The notes under the pieces were generated by a model. It was given only the letters and a program-made list of their open reading frames with translations. It was not told where the DNA came from and did no database searches. A DNA stretch of 64,000 nt from Mucor racemosus (taxonomy: Eukaryota; Mucoromycota; Mucoromycetes; Mucorales; Mucoraceae): the NCBI GenBank assembly GCA_027405735.1, contig JAPEHQ010000011.1:558001-622000 (forward strand). Reading direction: 5' to 3'. Position numbers and translations under genes: made by a program. This document shows, piece by piece, positions 53,144-63,105 of this stretch. Position 1 is the stretch's first letter; each line of letters begins with the position of its first letter.

Positions 53144-54670
53144 TTAAATGGTTAAATGACCAGCACTATAATATTGCTGATAGTATTGATTCCAACCATG
53201 AAGTCCACCTCCAGGCTCACCACCAGCAGGGTCAGTCGTGGGAGCAGGAGGTCTCATTGTGGTGTGATTCTCATAAGTATTTGTAATTTGATTCACTAAT
53301 TTACTTGGAGGAACATAACCAGAAGAGAACACATTGAATGATCTTGCCATGTTGTCTTGGCTATCTGTGCGTTGAACATTTCTATCTTTTACCCAACCTA
53401 AACGTACAGTTTTACCTGCAATAGTGACACCCTGTAAAGCAAATATAGCAGTAGCTGCATTTGCATGAGTGTCTAATTTAACAATGGCTTCACCTTTTTT
53501 AATGTAGATGTCTGTAACAAAACCATATTGTTGCAAATGAGGAGCAATGTCTTGAGATATAACATTTTTTGGTAAACCACGAATATAAACAGATGTATTA
53601 TATAGAGGTGTTTGAGCAAATATTTCTTCATAGGACATATTTGAAATGATAACATTATTATCGCTGTCAGTTGATGAACGTCTTGAATGAGTTGAAGAAG
53701 ATACACTATTTGAATCGCTGTTATCAAGTGGCGATGATACATGCCAGTGGCAACGAACACGACATGAACCAATGAGTGCACCATCCATATGACGAATAGC
53801 ATCTTCTGCATCTGATTTATTTTCAAATGAAACGACACCTTCGCCTGGAGTTATCACACGTGCGTTACTATAAAGACTATAAATTTCATAATTCTCATTC
53901 TTTTTTTTTTTTACTATTTGAATACAACGTACCACACATGAAACTTTTCAAATGCATTCCATAACTGAGAATCATTTGTGTTTTCGTCTAAATCAGTTAT
54001 AAAAACTTGATTTTCATTGGATATAGCTTGATCATTCCAATTTACAGCAATTTCCTATTTTACGAATAGAAAGAAATGAGGACATGCACACAAACATTTA
54101 CAAAAATGTTGTTCTATTTACTTTGCTATAAATAGTACGTTTGTCCATCGCATGTAACGCTTGTTCAGCTGCTTGATGTTCATGGAATTCGACGAAGCCA
54201 CAATTTAAATCACTCTATAATAATAATAATAAAACGGATTTGTTAGATTCAAGGAGGATTAATTTGCAGAAAATAAACAAGATTTGGGTTATTAAGGAGT
54301 AAAAGCAAATAGAGAAGTAATATGTGATAGAATGATAAGATGAATTGATCTAATCTAATAAATTTTTTGATCTACCACTAAAATTCTTGGCCTTAGCCAT
54401 TAAAATAAATAAAAACCAACTGATATCACAAAATGTAGCACGAAATAGTTTAAGTGTGAGAAATTATAAATCCCAGGTAAACCCCGATGTCTTTTTTTTT
54501 TTTTTTCTTGCAAAATGAGAGTATTTTATACTTACATTGCTGTTATCTTTTGTTATCTTGATATGGACAATTGGAGAAATCAATGAAAATATTCCTTTCA
54601 ACGCATCTTCAGTTACTCTTGGATCCAAATTGGTGATGATTAAGGATTTATCGTTGTTAAAATCTGTCAT
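53144..54670 (-). CDS. Three-RRM RNA-binding protein, TIA1/PUB1-like
   Basis: Four exons (54670-54536, 54214-54122, 54054-53933, 53867-53144) give 357 residues. RRM1 begins KSLIITNLDPRVTEDALKGI and includes LNCGFVEFHEHQAAEQAL. RRM2 begins NQVFITDLDENTNDSQLWNA and continues GEGVVSFENKSDAEDAIRHM. After a Ser-rich linker, RRM3 has TSVYIRGLPKNVISQDIAPH and IVKLDTHANAATAIFALQG, ending with LGWVKD, which parallels TIA-1 RRM3 (FIKMDTHENAAMAI and CSWGKD). The tail is Gly/Tyr/Gln-rich. Relatives bind U-rich RNA in nucleus and stress granules. RRM2 is shortened between its strands. Upstream in-frame ATG at 54694 is possible. Confidence 0.78.
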
Positions 54671-55391
54671 TTTTTTAATAGAGGGTATTTTCAAAATAGA
54701 GAAAAAAAAAATTTATGAAGAAAAAGGTATTTAAAACATGAAATCAAGGACCTTTATATATGTTGTTTCATTGATTGCCTTGCCTTAATTGGACTAGTAC
54801 TACTACCTTACTTTTTTGATCTCATAGAATGGGTTCAGTACGTCACTAGGTCAATAATGATTGGATGTTTAGATCTAGAAATGAAATTTCGGCATTTTAT
54901 TGCATAAGTTTCTGTTCCCCACTTTTACTCTAGTTCGGCTAATTGTTGCAAATTTACACATTCTTAAAACGGCAATTAAAAATTTGATATAAAAACTTTT
55001 TAATTAGAACGGAAAACTTTGATTTATTTCAAGTTTTAGGTCAGAAAAAAAAGAAAACCATACTCAAATGTGTGATGCAGTCATTCTGAGCAATTTTTGT
55101 TCTTTATTTCTTTATTTCAAGTAACAAAATATGCATGAAATTGCCAACCTTATGGCAATGTAATTAATTTAGCTTTTTTTTTTCGAGAGAGAGAAGAAAT
55201 AATAAAAATAAAAAAAAAAAAGAAATGAAAAGAAATGTGCATTTAACCTTAATGACAACCTCATCTGATTTTTATATGTTTTACATCGGGGATTTAGGAG
55301 AAATAAATATTCCCTAATCTCTAAAATTTTCCTATATAATTCTTTTGTAACCTTGGGTATCTTGATCTTTTCTTTTTAGTTTAATAAAATT
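54671..55391. other. Divergent intergenic region
   Basis: This is AT-rich DNA between the divergent starts of the three-RRM gene and the Zn2Cys6 regulator. No gene is supported. A-rich runs lie at 55192-55238. Confidence 0.5.
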
Positions 55392-57005
55392 ATGGAATAT
55401 AATAATATCCAGAATCACCCTTCAGGGCCAGAATCATTACCCTCATTAATGTATGTTGATTGTCCTCCTCCCGCTCCTCCTCCTCCTCCTCCGCAACAAG
55501 ACATGCATCGACCTCAAACAAAGAAGAGGCCCAATAAAGTTCATGTATCGGCTGCATGCGTAAAGTGACATAATGAGAACCTCTTGAAAAAAATACAAAA
55601 ACATTTACCAATCTTTTGTGTGTATATAGATCAACTGTAAAAAAGCGCATTTAGCTTGTGATGGTAAATATCGTAAATGTTTATAACAAAAAGAAATCTC
55701 CTATCTAATTTATACCTTTTAAAAAGTATCGAGGCCTTGCAATCGCTGTGTTACTACAGATAAAGCAGATACATGCCGTGATATTCAACATAAAAAGAGA
55801 GGTCGCCCAAAGATGATGAGAGATGCAAATAACAATAAAATCAGACCTGTATCAAATACTACACCAGCCACTGTTGGTAATTCCTTAAACAGTAATCGCA
55901 TTATGCCAGAACACAACATTGAGTTTTATCCTGTTATTGCAGCTGCAGCATCATCAAATGATATGATGACAGTAAAGTATCCCCTAAATAAACTTATTTT
56001 ATTTCATTGCTAAACTTTGACAATTAGATATTTCTGTCCATGGATTTATGTTGCGCAAGAATATCTGACAAATCGCTGGAATATTTAGAACTATACCCTC
56101 AAGAATTTGGTCATCGTTCACTGTACGATTTTTTGATACCTGGTGAAAATCAACAAAGTTTATCAAAATTGCATCGTTGTTTGTTAGATAATGCGGTTCA
56201 ACACCAACAAATAAGATTGCCAAATGACCTTATTAGATCTTCTAGTGAGAAGTTTTTTGCATCATCGCTTGACAGATTACTTAATATTGCTAATGGCTCA
56301 TTGACGCTCAAACAGAAATTGAAATTTCGTAGAGGTCGTGATTCCAATAATTTTGAGGAGATGAATTGCAGATTTTATTTAGGGGGTGGCTTTGGTGCTG
56401 ATCTATTTGATGCATCAAGCTTCGATCAACTTTATATAGTTTGCATTGCATCGCCTATCGTTAATGCTATTAGTATAAGCGATGTCATTCATTTACCTCC
56501 ATTGATTATGAATAATAACAACGATTCCTGTTCTACTATATCTTCTCCTATTTCACCTCCTGCAGCAACAGCTACTCATGTCAATATATCATCAGATCAG
56601 TTAACAAAATCTGATGATATCGAAAGCGAAGAAGATGATCTGATGGATGATAATGATACCCGTAGCGATTCTAATACACCTACAGCTACTACTAGTAGTA
56701 GTAATATCAGTAGCAACACAATTCAATTGCCTCTCATTTCACCAAATCAGCAATCTTTCGAAACTAATAATAATAATAACAATAATAGCAAATCAGTTCT
56801 AGACAGATTTCGCTATAATTCTAAACCACTATCTCAACAATTTATACACCCTAACGAATTATATTATTTACAGACTACTTCCAGTAGACTTTCTTCTGAA
56901 GCTATTGCACATACAACCTATCCTTACTTATCGAAATCAGCAGCTTCTGCCGCTGCTGTCGGTAGTGGTCCGCTTGCTAATTATAATAGCCATTTCAAAA
57001 AATAA
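55392..57005 (+). CDS. Zn2Cys6 transcription factor with PAS domain, ERT1/AcuK-like
   Basis: Four exons (55392-55559, 55630-55663, 55727-55971, 56028-57005) give 474 residues. After a Pro-run (residues 26-34), VSAAC, INCKKAHLAC and SRPCNRCVTTDKADTC form the C6 binuclear zinc cluster (C-x2-C-x6-C-x5-C-x2-C-x8-C), followed by HKKRGRPKM. Both features match the ERT1/AcuK group of gluconeogenesis and respiration regulators. A PAS-like domain follows: FLSMDLCCARISDKSLEYLE, YPQEFGHRSLYDFL and FDQLYIVCIASP. The remainder is Ser/Asn/Thr-rich, including an Asn-run, and probably disordered activation sequence. The zinc cluster is split by two introns around a 34-nt exon, so it cannot be seen in any single open frame. 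The target genes are unknown. Confidence 0.82.
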
Positions 57006-57389
57006 ATCAAATGTATAAATTTATGACTATAAATAGTGGTTTATTGACGTTACACTTTTTTAAATGTAATATGTGTCGTGTGTCATTCTCACAGATATAT
57101 ACACATAACTCCTTTAGGAAAAATCTACGAAACAAAGATTATCATGTTGAATGACGATTTCGTTTGAAAGATTCTTTTTTGGACAACCTGATCTTATTTC
57201 AAAATAAAGTATTATCATAAACATATCAACAAATTTTATTGAAAATGTTGGAGCAAAAATACACTCATAATTCTTAAGAGTCTAAAAGAAGTATCGGAAG
57301 GTATAATTATAAAAAAAATCTTTGGCCAATTTTGCTCTATATGCTATATCTGCTCAACTTTTTCTTTCTCGATAAATAATAACAAAATC
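57006..57389. other. 3' spacer after the ERT1-like gene
   Basis: No gene is seen; the sequence grades into repeat D. Confidence 0.5.
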
Positions 57390-57660
57390 AAAATATATAT
57401 ACGTTCTTGAGATGTTCAAGCTTAATCCAAAAATGCATTTTCTGAAAAAAACCTATCTCTATCAGATGGAATCTTCTTTTTAGAGGTAATGTTTCAGATT
57501 TTCACCGCTATTTCACTGTTAAAAATTCAAATCTTTGTCCCTTAATATCTCTGCAGAAAGTTAAGACATACTACCACTTTTTAATGATGAAACTTACTTG
57601 TTTTTTAATGCTCTTTAACATATTTGAATATAAAAAAATTTAAATACTTTTTTTTCTGTT
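57390..57660 (-). repeat. Repeat D, partial copy
   Basis: This matches the reverse complement of about 40300-40570: shared blocks include ATCTGAAACATTA, GCAGAGATATT, ACAAGTAAGTTT and TTTTTGGATTAA. The portion equivalent to 39540-40199 is absent on the far side, where the family B LTR begins at 57710, so the copy is partial or interrupted. Confidence 0.7.
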
Positions 57661-57709
57661 TTTTTTTTTCTTTTTTGTAACCTTCCTGTTATAGATTACA
57701 AAGTATTTG

Positions 57710-58257
57710 TGTTTAGGACATAGACTAGACTGGGTACATGTATTACTAGGCGAAGTGCTCAAAGGGTTATTTAGACATGATTCTTAGCATAGAATGATGA
57801 GTATGAGGTGATAATGATGTATGCCAATTTTATTTCATTTAGTTATGTTACATTTAGTCTATGATGAAATGGTGTAGCCTGAGATCCTGAAGTGAGCTAA
57901 TCATAAACTCGTGCCTGGGAATGGAATTCAGCTATTCCATTTGTATAAACATTCACTATCTAAAGTTAATCAAGCATGAAGATCCTATATACTTAACTTG
58001 GTCGTATCCTACTAAACTTGCTCTAGTCAACCTATTATATCATCATGTTGTAATCAACTAGTTCTTCAAGACGATGAAATCATCCTTTCATACACTCTGT
58101 ATTGTAGACCCTATATCCACGCTTCCAAAACATATAAATACCCTGAATCCTGATGTCGTTCGAGATGGATTCATTATCTTTTTTACCTACAATATACTCA
58201 ATAAATATATCTAGTTTTAACTTTATTTTCTAGTTATTCATTGTGTATATTTAAATA
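57710..58257 (+). mobile_element. LTR, family B, solo copy (548 bp)
   Basis: The element starts TGTTTAGGACATAGAC and ends GTGTATATTTAAATA, the last CA changed to TA. It is an inverted counterpart of 58936-59481, with scattered substitutions and a few small indels. No target duplication remains (ATTTG before, TAGGA after), so it is the older or rearranged copy. No retroelement genes adjoin it. Confidence 0.75.
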
Positions 58258-58935
58258 TAGGATAAAAAATTAAAAAACATCGATATCTCATATATTTTCC
58301 GCATACTCGTCTGTTTTATAAGGTATCTAGCGTTAGTAAAAGTAGTTGTGAATTTATAGGTTTTAATTTGAATACTGTGCGTGCAAAATCCTTTAATGAT
58401 GTACTCTTTTTTAAAATTACATAATATGTGTGGAACACAAATTGCAAAAACGAGCGCAGCGAGATCAAAAGTCTATTAATGTAAAGCATTCATCATAAAA
58501 AAAATTACAGAAACGAGTGTAGTGAGACAAAATATCCACTATATAAAACACATTAATTACAGGTAAATTGCAGGAGTTAATATATATAGCGACATCAAAC
58601 AGTTATATATACATAATACTTCCATTATAAAATAGATTACAAAAAACAAGCGTAGCGAGATTTAAAAGCTATTATGTACGACAAATTGCAAGATAAAAAA
58701 GCCCACAGGGCGACGCCGTAATTGAGTATGGCTGTTGTATTCCACCTACTAGTATCATACGTTATCACCTTCTACAGTATCAATACATCTTACAATCTAT
58801 TGACTACGACATGTATTGAAGCGCAAGTCTTGATATCGGATATAAGAAACTCCTAGCGTACCAAGTTTAATCCAGTAATTACCAAGAACGCTTGGACCTC
58901 AATTATGACACCACATTATTTCATCCCAGCAGTTA
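58258..58935. repeat. Repeat C 3' segment and short CGAGCG motif repeats between two inverted LTRs
   Basis: 58740-58935 is the minus-strand copy of about 5945-6155 (sharing CAATACATCTTACAATCTAT and TTATTTCATCCCAGC). 58680-58740 carries GACGCCGTAATTGAGTAT, the complement of the motif at 5650-5668. Between 58440 and 58680, three related units appear: AACGAGCGCAGCGAGAT, AACGAGTGTAGTGAGAC and AACAAGCGTAGCGAGAT, each preceded by ATT(G/A)CA. The inner segment is non-coding. Confidence 0.65.
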
Positions 58936-59481
58936 TGTTTAAATATACACAATGAATAACTAGAAAATAAAGTTAAAACTAGATATATTTATTGAGTATA
59001 TTGTAGGTAAAAGATAACGAATCCATCTCGAACGACATCAGGATTCAGGGTATTTATATGTTTTGGAAGCGTGGATATAGAGTCTACAATACAGAGTGTA
59101 TGAAAGTATGATTTCATCTTCTTGAAGAACTAGTTGATTACAACATGATGATATAATAGGTTGGCCATAGCAAGTTTAGTAGGATACGACCAAGTTAAGT
59201 ATATAGGATCTTCATGCTTGATTTACTTTAGACCGTGAATGTTGATACAAATGGAATAGTTGAATTCCATTTCCAGGAACGAGTTCATGATTGGCTCACT
59301 TCAGGATCTCAGGCTACACCATTTCATCATAGACTAAATGTAACATAACTAAATGAAATAAAATTGGCATACATCATTATCACCTCATACTCATCCTTCT
59401 ATGCTAAGAATAATGTCTACATAATCCTTTGAGCACTTCTACTAGTAATACATGTACCCAGTATAGTCTATGTCCTAAACA
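58936..59481 (-). mobile_element. Solo LTR, family B (546 bp) with intact target duplication
   Basis: On the minus strand the element starts TGTTTAGGACATAGAC and ends TATTTAAACA, giving TG...CA ends. The flanks 58931-58935 and 59482-59486 are both AGTTA, an exact 5-bp target-site duplication. It is inserted in the 3' segment of repeat C copy 3 and lies opposite in orientation to 57710-58257. No internal retrotransposon sequence is present. Confidence 0.9.
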
Positions 59482-59498
59482 AGTTAACCAATCAAGTA

Positions 59499-59730
59499 TG
59501 AGAGTTTATGGATACATACAATCTTATTTATAGAAAGAATAATAATAAAGACTAGTAACATTTATCATGGAGAACGTAGGCTTTATTACTAGAAAAACTA
59601 ATGGTAAAAGAAAGAACCAAGAGCTTCTAGGTCTTGGTTTAAAAGACTATTTATAAGAATTACATTTCAATGTGAGTTAGAAATGGAATTGGCTTAAAAA
59701 CTGGCTGTTTAATATCCTCGAAAACCGACA
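59499..59730 (+). mobile_element. Solo LTR, family A (232 bp)
   Basis: The second copy of the 1766-2003 element, six bases shorter through two 3-bp deletions in an otherwise near-identical sequence. The exact 5-bp duplication AAGTA flanks it (59494-59498 and 59731-59735). It is inserted 17 bp from the family B LTR into the same target, repeat C copy 3. Confidence 0.92.
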
Positions 59731-60790
59731 AAGTAGTTATCAAATCAACATCCAAGCATATTTAGCGCAGCATTGAAACAACACAACTCATAAGCTCTAC
59801 AAGAACGGTTAAATTATGATTGATCCATTTCAATCCATAGATTACTATCAAACAGATCCAATGGTTCAATAGTGCCTTAAATTACATCTCAGGATCTCAA
59901 TGTCAAATCAATATAAAAGGCCATACTTTTACATCTAAATAAACGATATCTTGTTTTTATTATACAGTTGAAGAACTGATTAATTACTCATTCTTTTATA
60001 ATTGTATTCTTTTTTAAGTAATATTTATCAATCTTGAAAATATACGGCAGCGAGATTGAACTATTAACTTTCTTATATTATGATATGTATCCAAGTTTTA
60101 AGTAAAAAGCATTTTTTTTTTCGATTTTTTTTTGTATTTAATTATGTACGGTCTGAAAATTCAGTTTTTGTAGCGGACATTTTTCGGGGCTCATTTTATC
60201 CTTACCAACACTCATGATTTTGATCAAAAAACAGAAAAATCAAATTTTGATACTAAAATCAACGTCTAAATATACTATATTGTGAGACAAAATTGTAGCC
60301 ATGACTAATACGCATTTTATAAAAACTTAATATTAAATGTTAAGTAATAAAACTTTGTACTTTTGCCCCAAAATCGAATTTTTGGTTAAGGGATTTTCAT
60401 GTAATATTTTGCAATAAAATGGTTGTTATTTTTTATTGAGCAAATAGAAAGCTAAATTCTGTGTATGTGTATATTTTTTGTTTTTATAATTGATAGTATA
60501 ATTAACTCTAGATTTGCAAAACTAGAAAAAAAAATTGGAAAAATGTCAAAATTGATGATCTGGACAAGAATGACTTTTGAAATTAATATTCCGTTTATAA
60601 GCCCTGTAAGTCTTAAAATTAAGAGATTTTATAATATTTGAGAACTTTTTCAAGAATCTACGATGCTGTACCCACTTGATTCAAATTATTACTGTAAATT
60701 TTTACATCTGTTGATACTGCGTGGTAGTTTATTTGATGATGATATAGCCTTAAGCTCTAATTATCGCGCTAGAGTTGATTTATATTGTAC
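59731..60790 (-). repeat. Composite repeat C, copy 3
   Basis: On the minus strand this follows the order of copy 2: repeat C (60790-60060), then a stretch of about 160 bp specific to this copy, then the 3' segment (59890-59735, continuing at 58935 beyond the two LTRs). It is clearly more diverged from copies 1 and 2 than they are from one another in their middle part. It is non-coding. Confidence 0.8.
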
Positions 60791-61017
60791 GTATAGTTTA
60801 CTATGCACCATTGAAAAGTTTCAGAAGCTTGAATCCTGGAAGATGTAGTGAAAGGTATAACTCAAAAAGAAAAAAAACTCGCTCAAAGGCCAAATTACGA
60901 TCTTCATTCAGTACGTAAAAGCTCCAAGCTCTATTTTTTGAATAAACATGATGAGTCTTTTTATAAAAATAAAATTTACTATCAAAAAATATGTAATTAC
61001 TTTCCTCCATTAGGATT

Positions 61018-61382
61018 TTATTGATTTGAGAACATTTTAGAGATATCCTTTTGTAACAGATTCCAACCAGCAGACTTAGGAGTTGCCATCTTGAAATAAA
61101 ATATAGGCTAATAATCGATACTTTTGATTTACATTGATTTTTCATCTTGCCTCTCCTTTTTACCCTCTTATCCCAAGCCAATTTATTCAATGCTTTACCA
61201 GAACCAACTTGAGTAATTACAAATAGCTCCTCGGTATTTGCATTCAAATTCCATAAATCAAATTGGCCAGCTCCATCTACAGTACCAAACAAAGCAGGAT
61301 GTGTAGGAGACCATTTTACATCATACAGATAATCGTCTGTGTGTTTAAATGAGTAAAGAGGAGGAATAGCAGATGGTTTTTA
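61018..61382 (-). pseudogene. Dynein intermediate chain 3' relic
   Basis: The minus strand from 61382 reads DDYLYDVKWSPTHPALFGTV, DGAGQFDLWNLNANTEELF and GSGKALNKLAWDK, matching the last WD40 repeats of cytoplasmic dynein intermediate chain (human YVYDVMWSPTHPALF and LDLWNLNNDTE). After WDK one base is missing relative to the copy at 2608 and the following codons (KKVAIG and onward) are lost. A possible last exon, MATPKSAGWNLLQKDISKMF then SNQ and stop (61089-61018), follows an AG acceptor; its link to dynein is inference. Upstream exons are absent. Repeat C copy 3 adjoins it on the 3' side, as in the other copies. Confidence 0.75.
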
Positions 61383-61596
61383 ATAATGTACTACAAAAAG
61401 TGCGTTGCTTGGTGTCGGGTGAGCTATTTGCATGCCAATAAAAAATTGGTATCAAACTAGATATCACTTATTTGATTTCCTTATATCACTATACAGTAGA
61501 TTGTCCACTTTATGATGGCTGTATAATATTTAAAGTTCTTTAAGACCTTTCTACACATTCATGTGAAAAAAGTGACTAGACACTCCCTCTTTTTTC

Positions 61597-61603
61597 TATA
61601 AAA
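61597..61603 (+). promoter_or_regulatory. Probable TATA box of RKI1
   Basis: TATAAAA lies 58 bp before the end of the leader (64 bp before the ATG), followed by a pyrimidine-rich stretch ending TTTTTTTTTTTCAG. Assignment is by motif and position. Confidence 0.45.
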
Positions 61604-61660
61604 TTTATACCCTTCAAAGAATCCCCCCGCAATTTTTGTTTTTTTTTTTCAGTCTTAACC

Positions 61661-62502
61661 ATGTCTAATCCCATTGAAGAAGGAAAGAAGTTAGCTGCTT
61701 ACCAAGCTGTTGATGAATATATTACTGCTGATCATAAAGTAGTAGGAATCGGATCTGGATCCACTGTTGTTTACGTTGTTGAACGTATTCTACAAAAGCC
61801 TGAGCTCAAGCATATCGTCTACGTTCCTACTTCCTTCCAATCTAAATTGCTCATTTTGGAAGGTGGTCTCACATTGGGTAGTGTTGAACAATATCAGGAA
61901 ATTGACGTTACAATTGACGGCGCAGATGAAGTTGATGAAGATTTAAATGCAATCAAGGGAGGAGGAGCATGTCAATTCCAGGAGAAATTGGTCGCCGAAG
62001 CTGCTAAGAAATTTGTCATGGTTGCAGGTAAGATTTCATGATAAGGTTGTTGCAACAGCGCAAAGAATAGCTAACATGGTCAAATCATAAAGATTTCAGA
62101 AAGAAGAGCAAAAAACTCGGTACAGAATGGGTCAAAGGCGTTCCTATTGAAGTTGTGCCTATGACTTACAAATCTGTTATGAAATCAATCGATACTAAGC
62201 TTTCATTGAAGCCTATTTCCTCCAAACTTCGTATGGTAATGTGTAGATATAGTAAAAGTATTTATATAAGTAAATATTCAATATGATCATAAATTTAGGC
62301 CGTAAACAAGGCTGGCCCTGTCGTAACTGATAATGGCAATTTTGTCATTGACACACATTTCGGTGCCCTTGAAGATCCAGCACAACTATTGAAAGAACTC
62401 AAATTGTTGACTGGTGTTTATGAAGTTGGTTTGTTTTGTAACATGGCCGAGAAGGCATACTTTGGTGAAGAAGATGGTTCAGTAAAAGTTTGGTCGAAAT
62501 AA
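61661..62502 (+). CDS. RKI1: Ribose-5-phosphate isomerase A
   Basis: Three exons (61661-62027, 62093-62235, 62299-62502) give 237 residues. The enzyme interconverts ribose 5-phosphate and ribulose 5-phosphate in the non-oxidative pentose phosphate pathway. Signatures are [17 protein letters not shown] (phosphate loop), [27 protein letters not shown] (catalytic acidic residues) and [16 protein letters not shown]. The last exon has [20 protein letters not shown] and ends [20 protein letters not shown], the usual RpiA end. The intron 1 acceptor at CATAAAG restores [14 protein letters not shown], matching the family. Length is normal for the family. Confidence 0.95.
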
Positions 62503-62709
62503 TCGAGTAAATTAAATGATTGAAAAACTTGATTTTTTTTTTTTTTGCCTAACGAATAAAAATGTACATGAGTACCAAATTATAAAAAGATCATTTCTAT
62601 TACAATTCGTTTTTATTAAGCTTAAATTATGAGACACTAGATGATGTGTTTATCCCCCTTTCTTCAATGGCTCCCACATGTAAATTTTTTTTTTTGATTT
62701 TTTTTTGTT

Positions 62710-62746
<37 letters not shown>

Positions 62747-63105
62747 CAAAATCCGGACGCGCTCCCCTTCCAGGAAATCAAAAACTACATCTTTTTTTTT
62801 CTTTTTTTTTTACAACCTAAAAAAAATATTGGCAACCACGTGTAACCAAAGATATAACAAAATTTTCAAAAAGTCTCTGCTTTAAATATTTTTAATAATA
62901 AAAAAAAATGATATAATTGAAAGGGTTTGATTTGATGACTGTACAAAGAATGGACAAATAAACCCTTCATTATATAATACAATGGGAATTCATAAAAAGA
63001 ACTAATAAATTTGCTGAAAAAAATTTGATGGGGTGAGGGTGGGGTAATAAGAAAAAAATTCAAGTAATAAAAAGGGTAAAAATGAATCGTGAGTTTGGAA
63101 AGCAT
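62503..63105. other. 3' spacer between RKI1 and histone H1
   Basis: No gene is seen. The spacer includes a run of 32 A (62711-62742) and several T-runs, which could reflect a short tandem tract or, less likely, an inserted poly(A) copy; no element was found next to it. Confidence 0.6.

Noticed and set aside
57710..59481. The inverted repeat pair as the two ends of one DNA transposon
   Set aside because: The inner ends are TG...CA LTR ends, one arm has its own 5-bp target duplication, and the sequence between belongs to repeat C, so two separate LTR insertions fit better.
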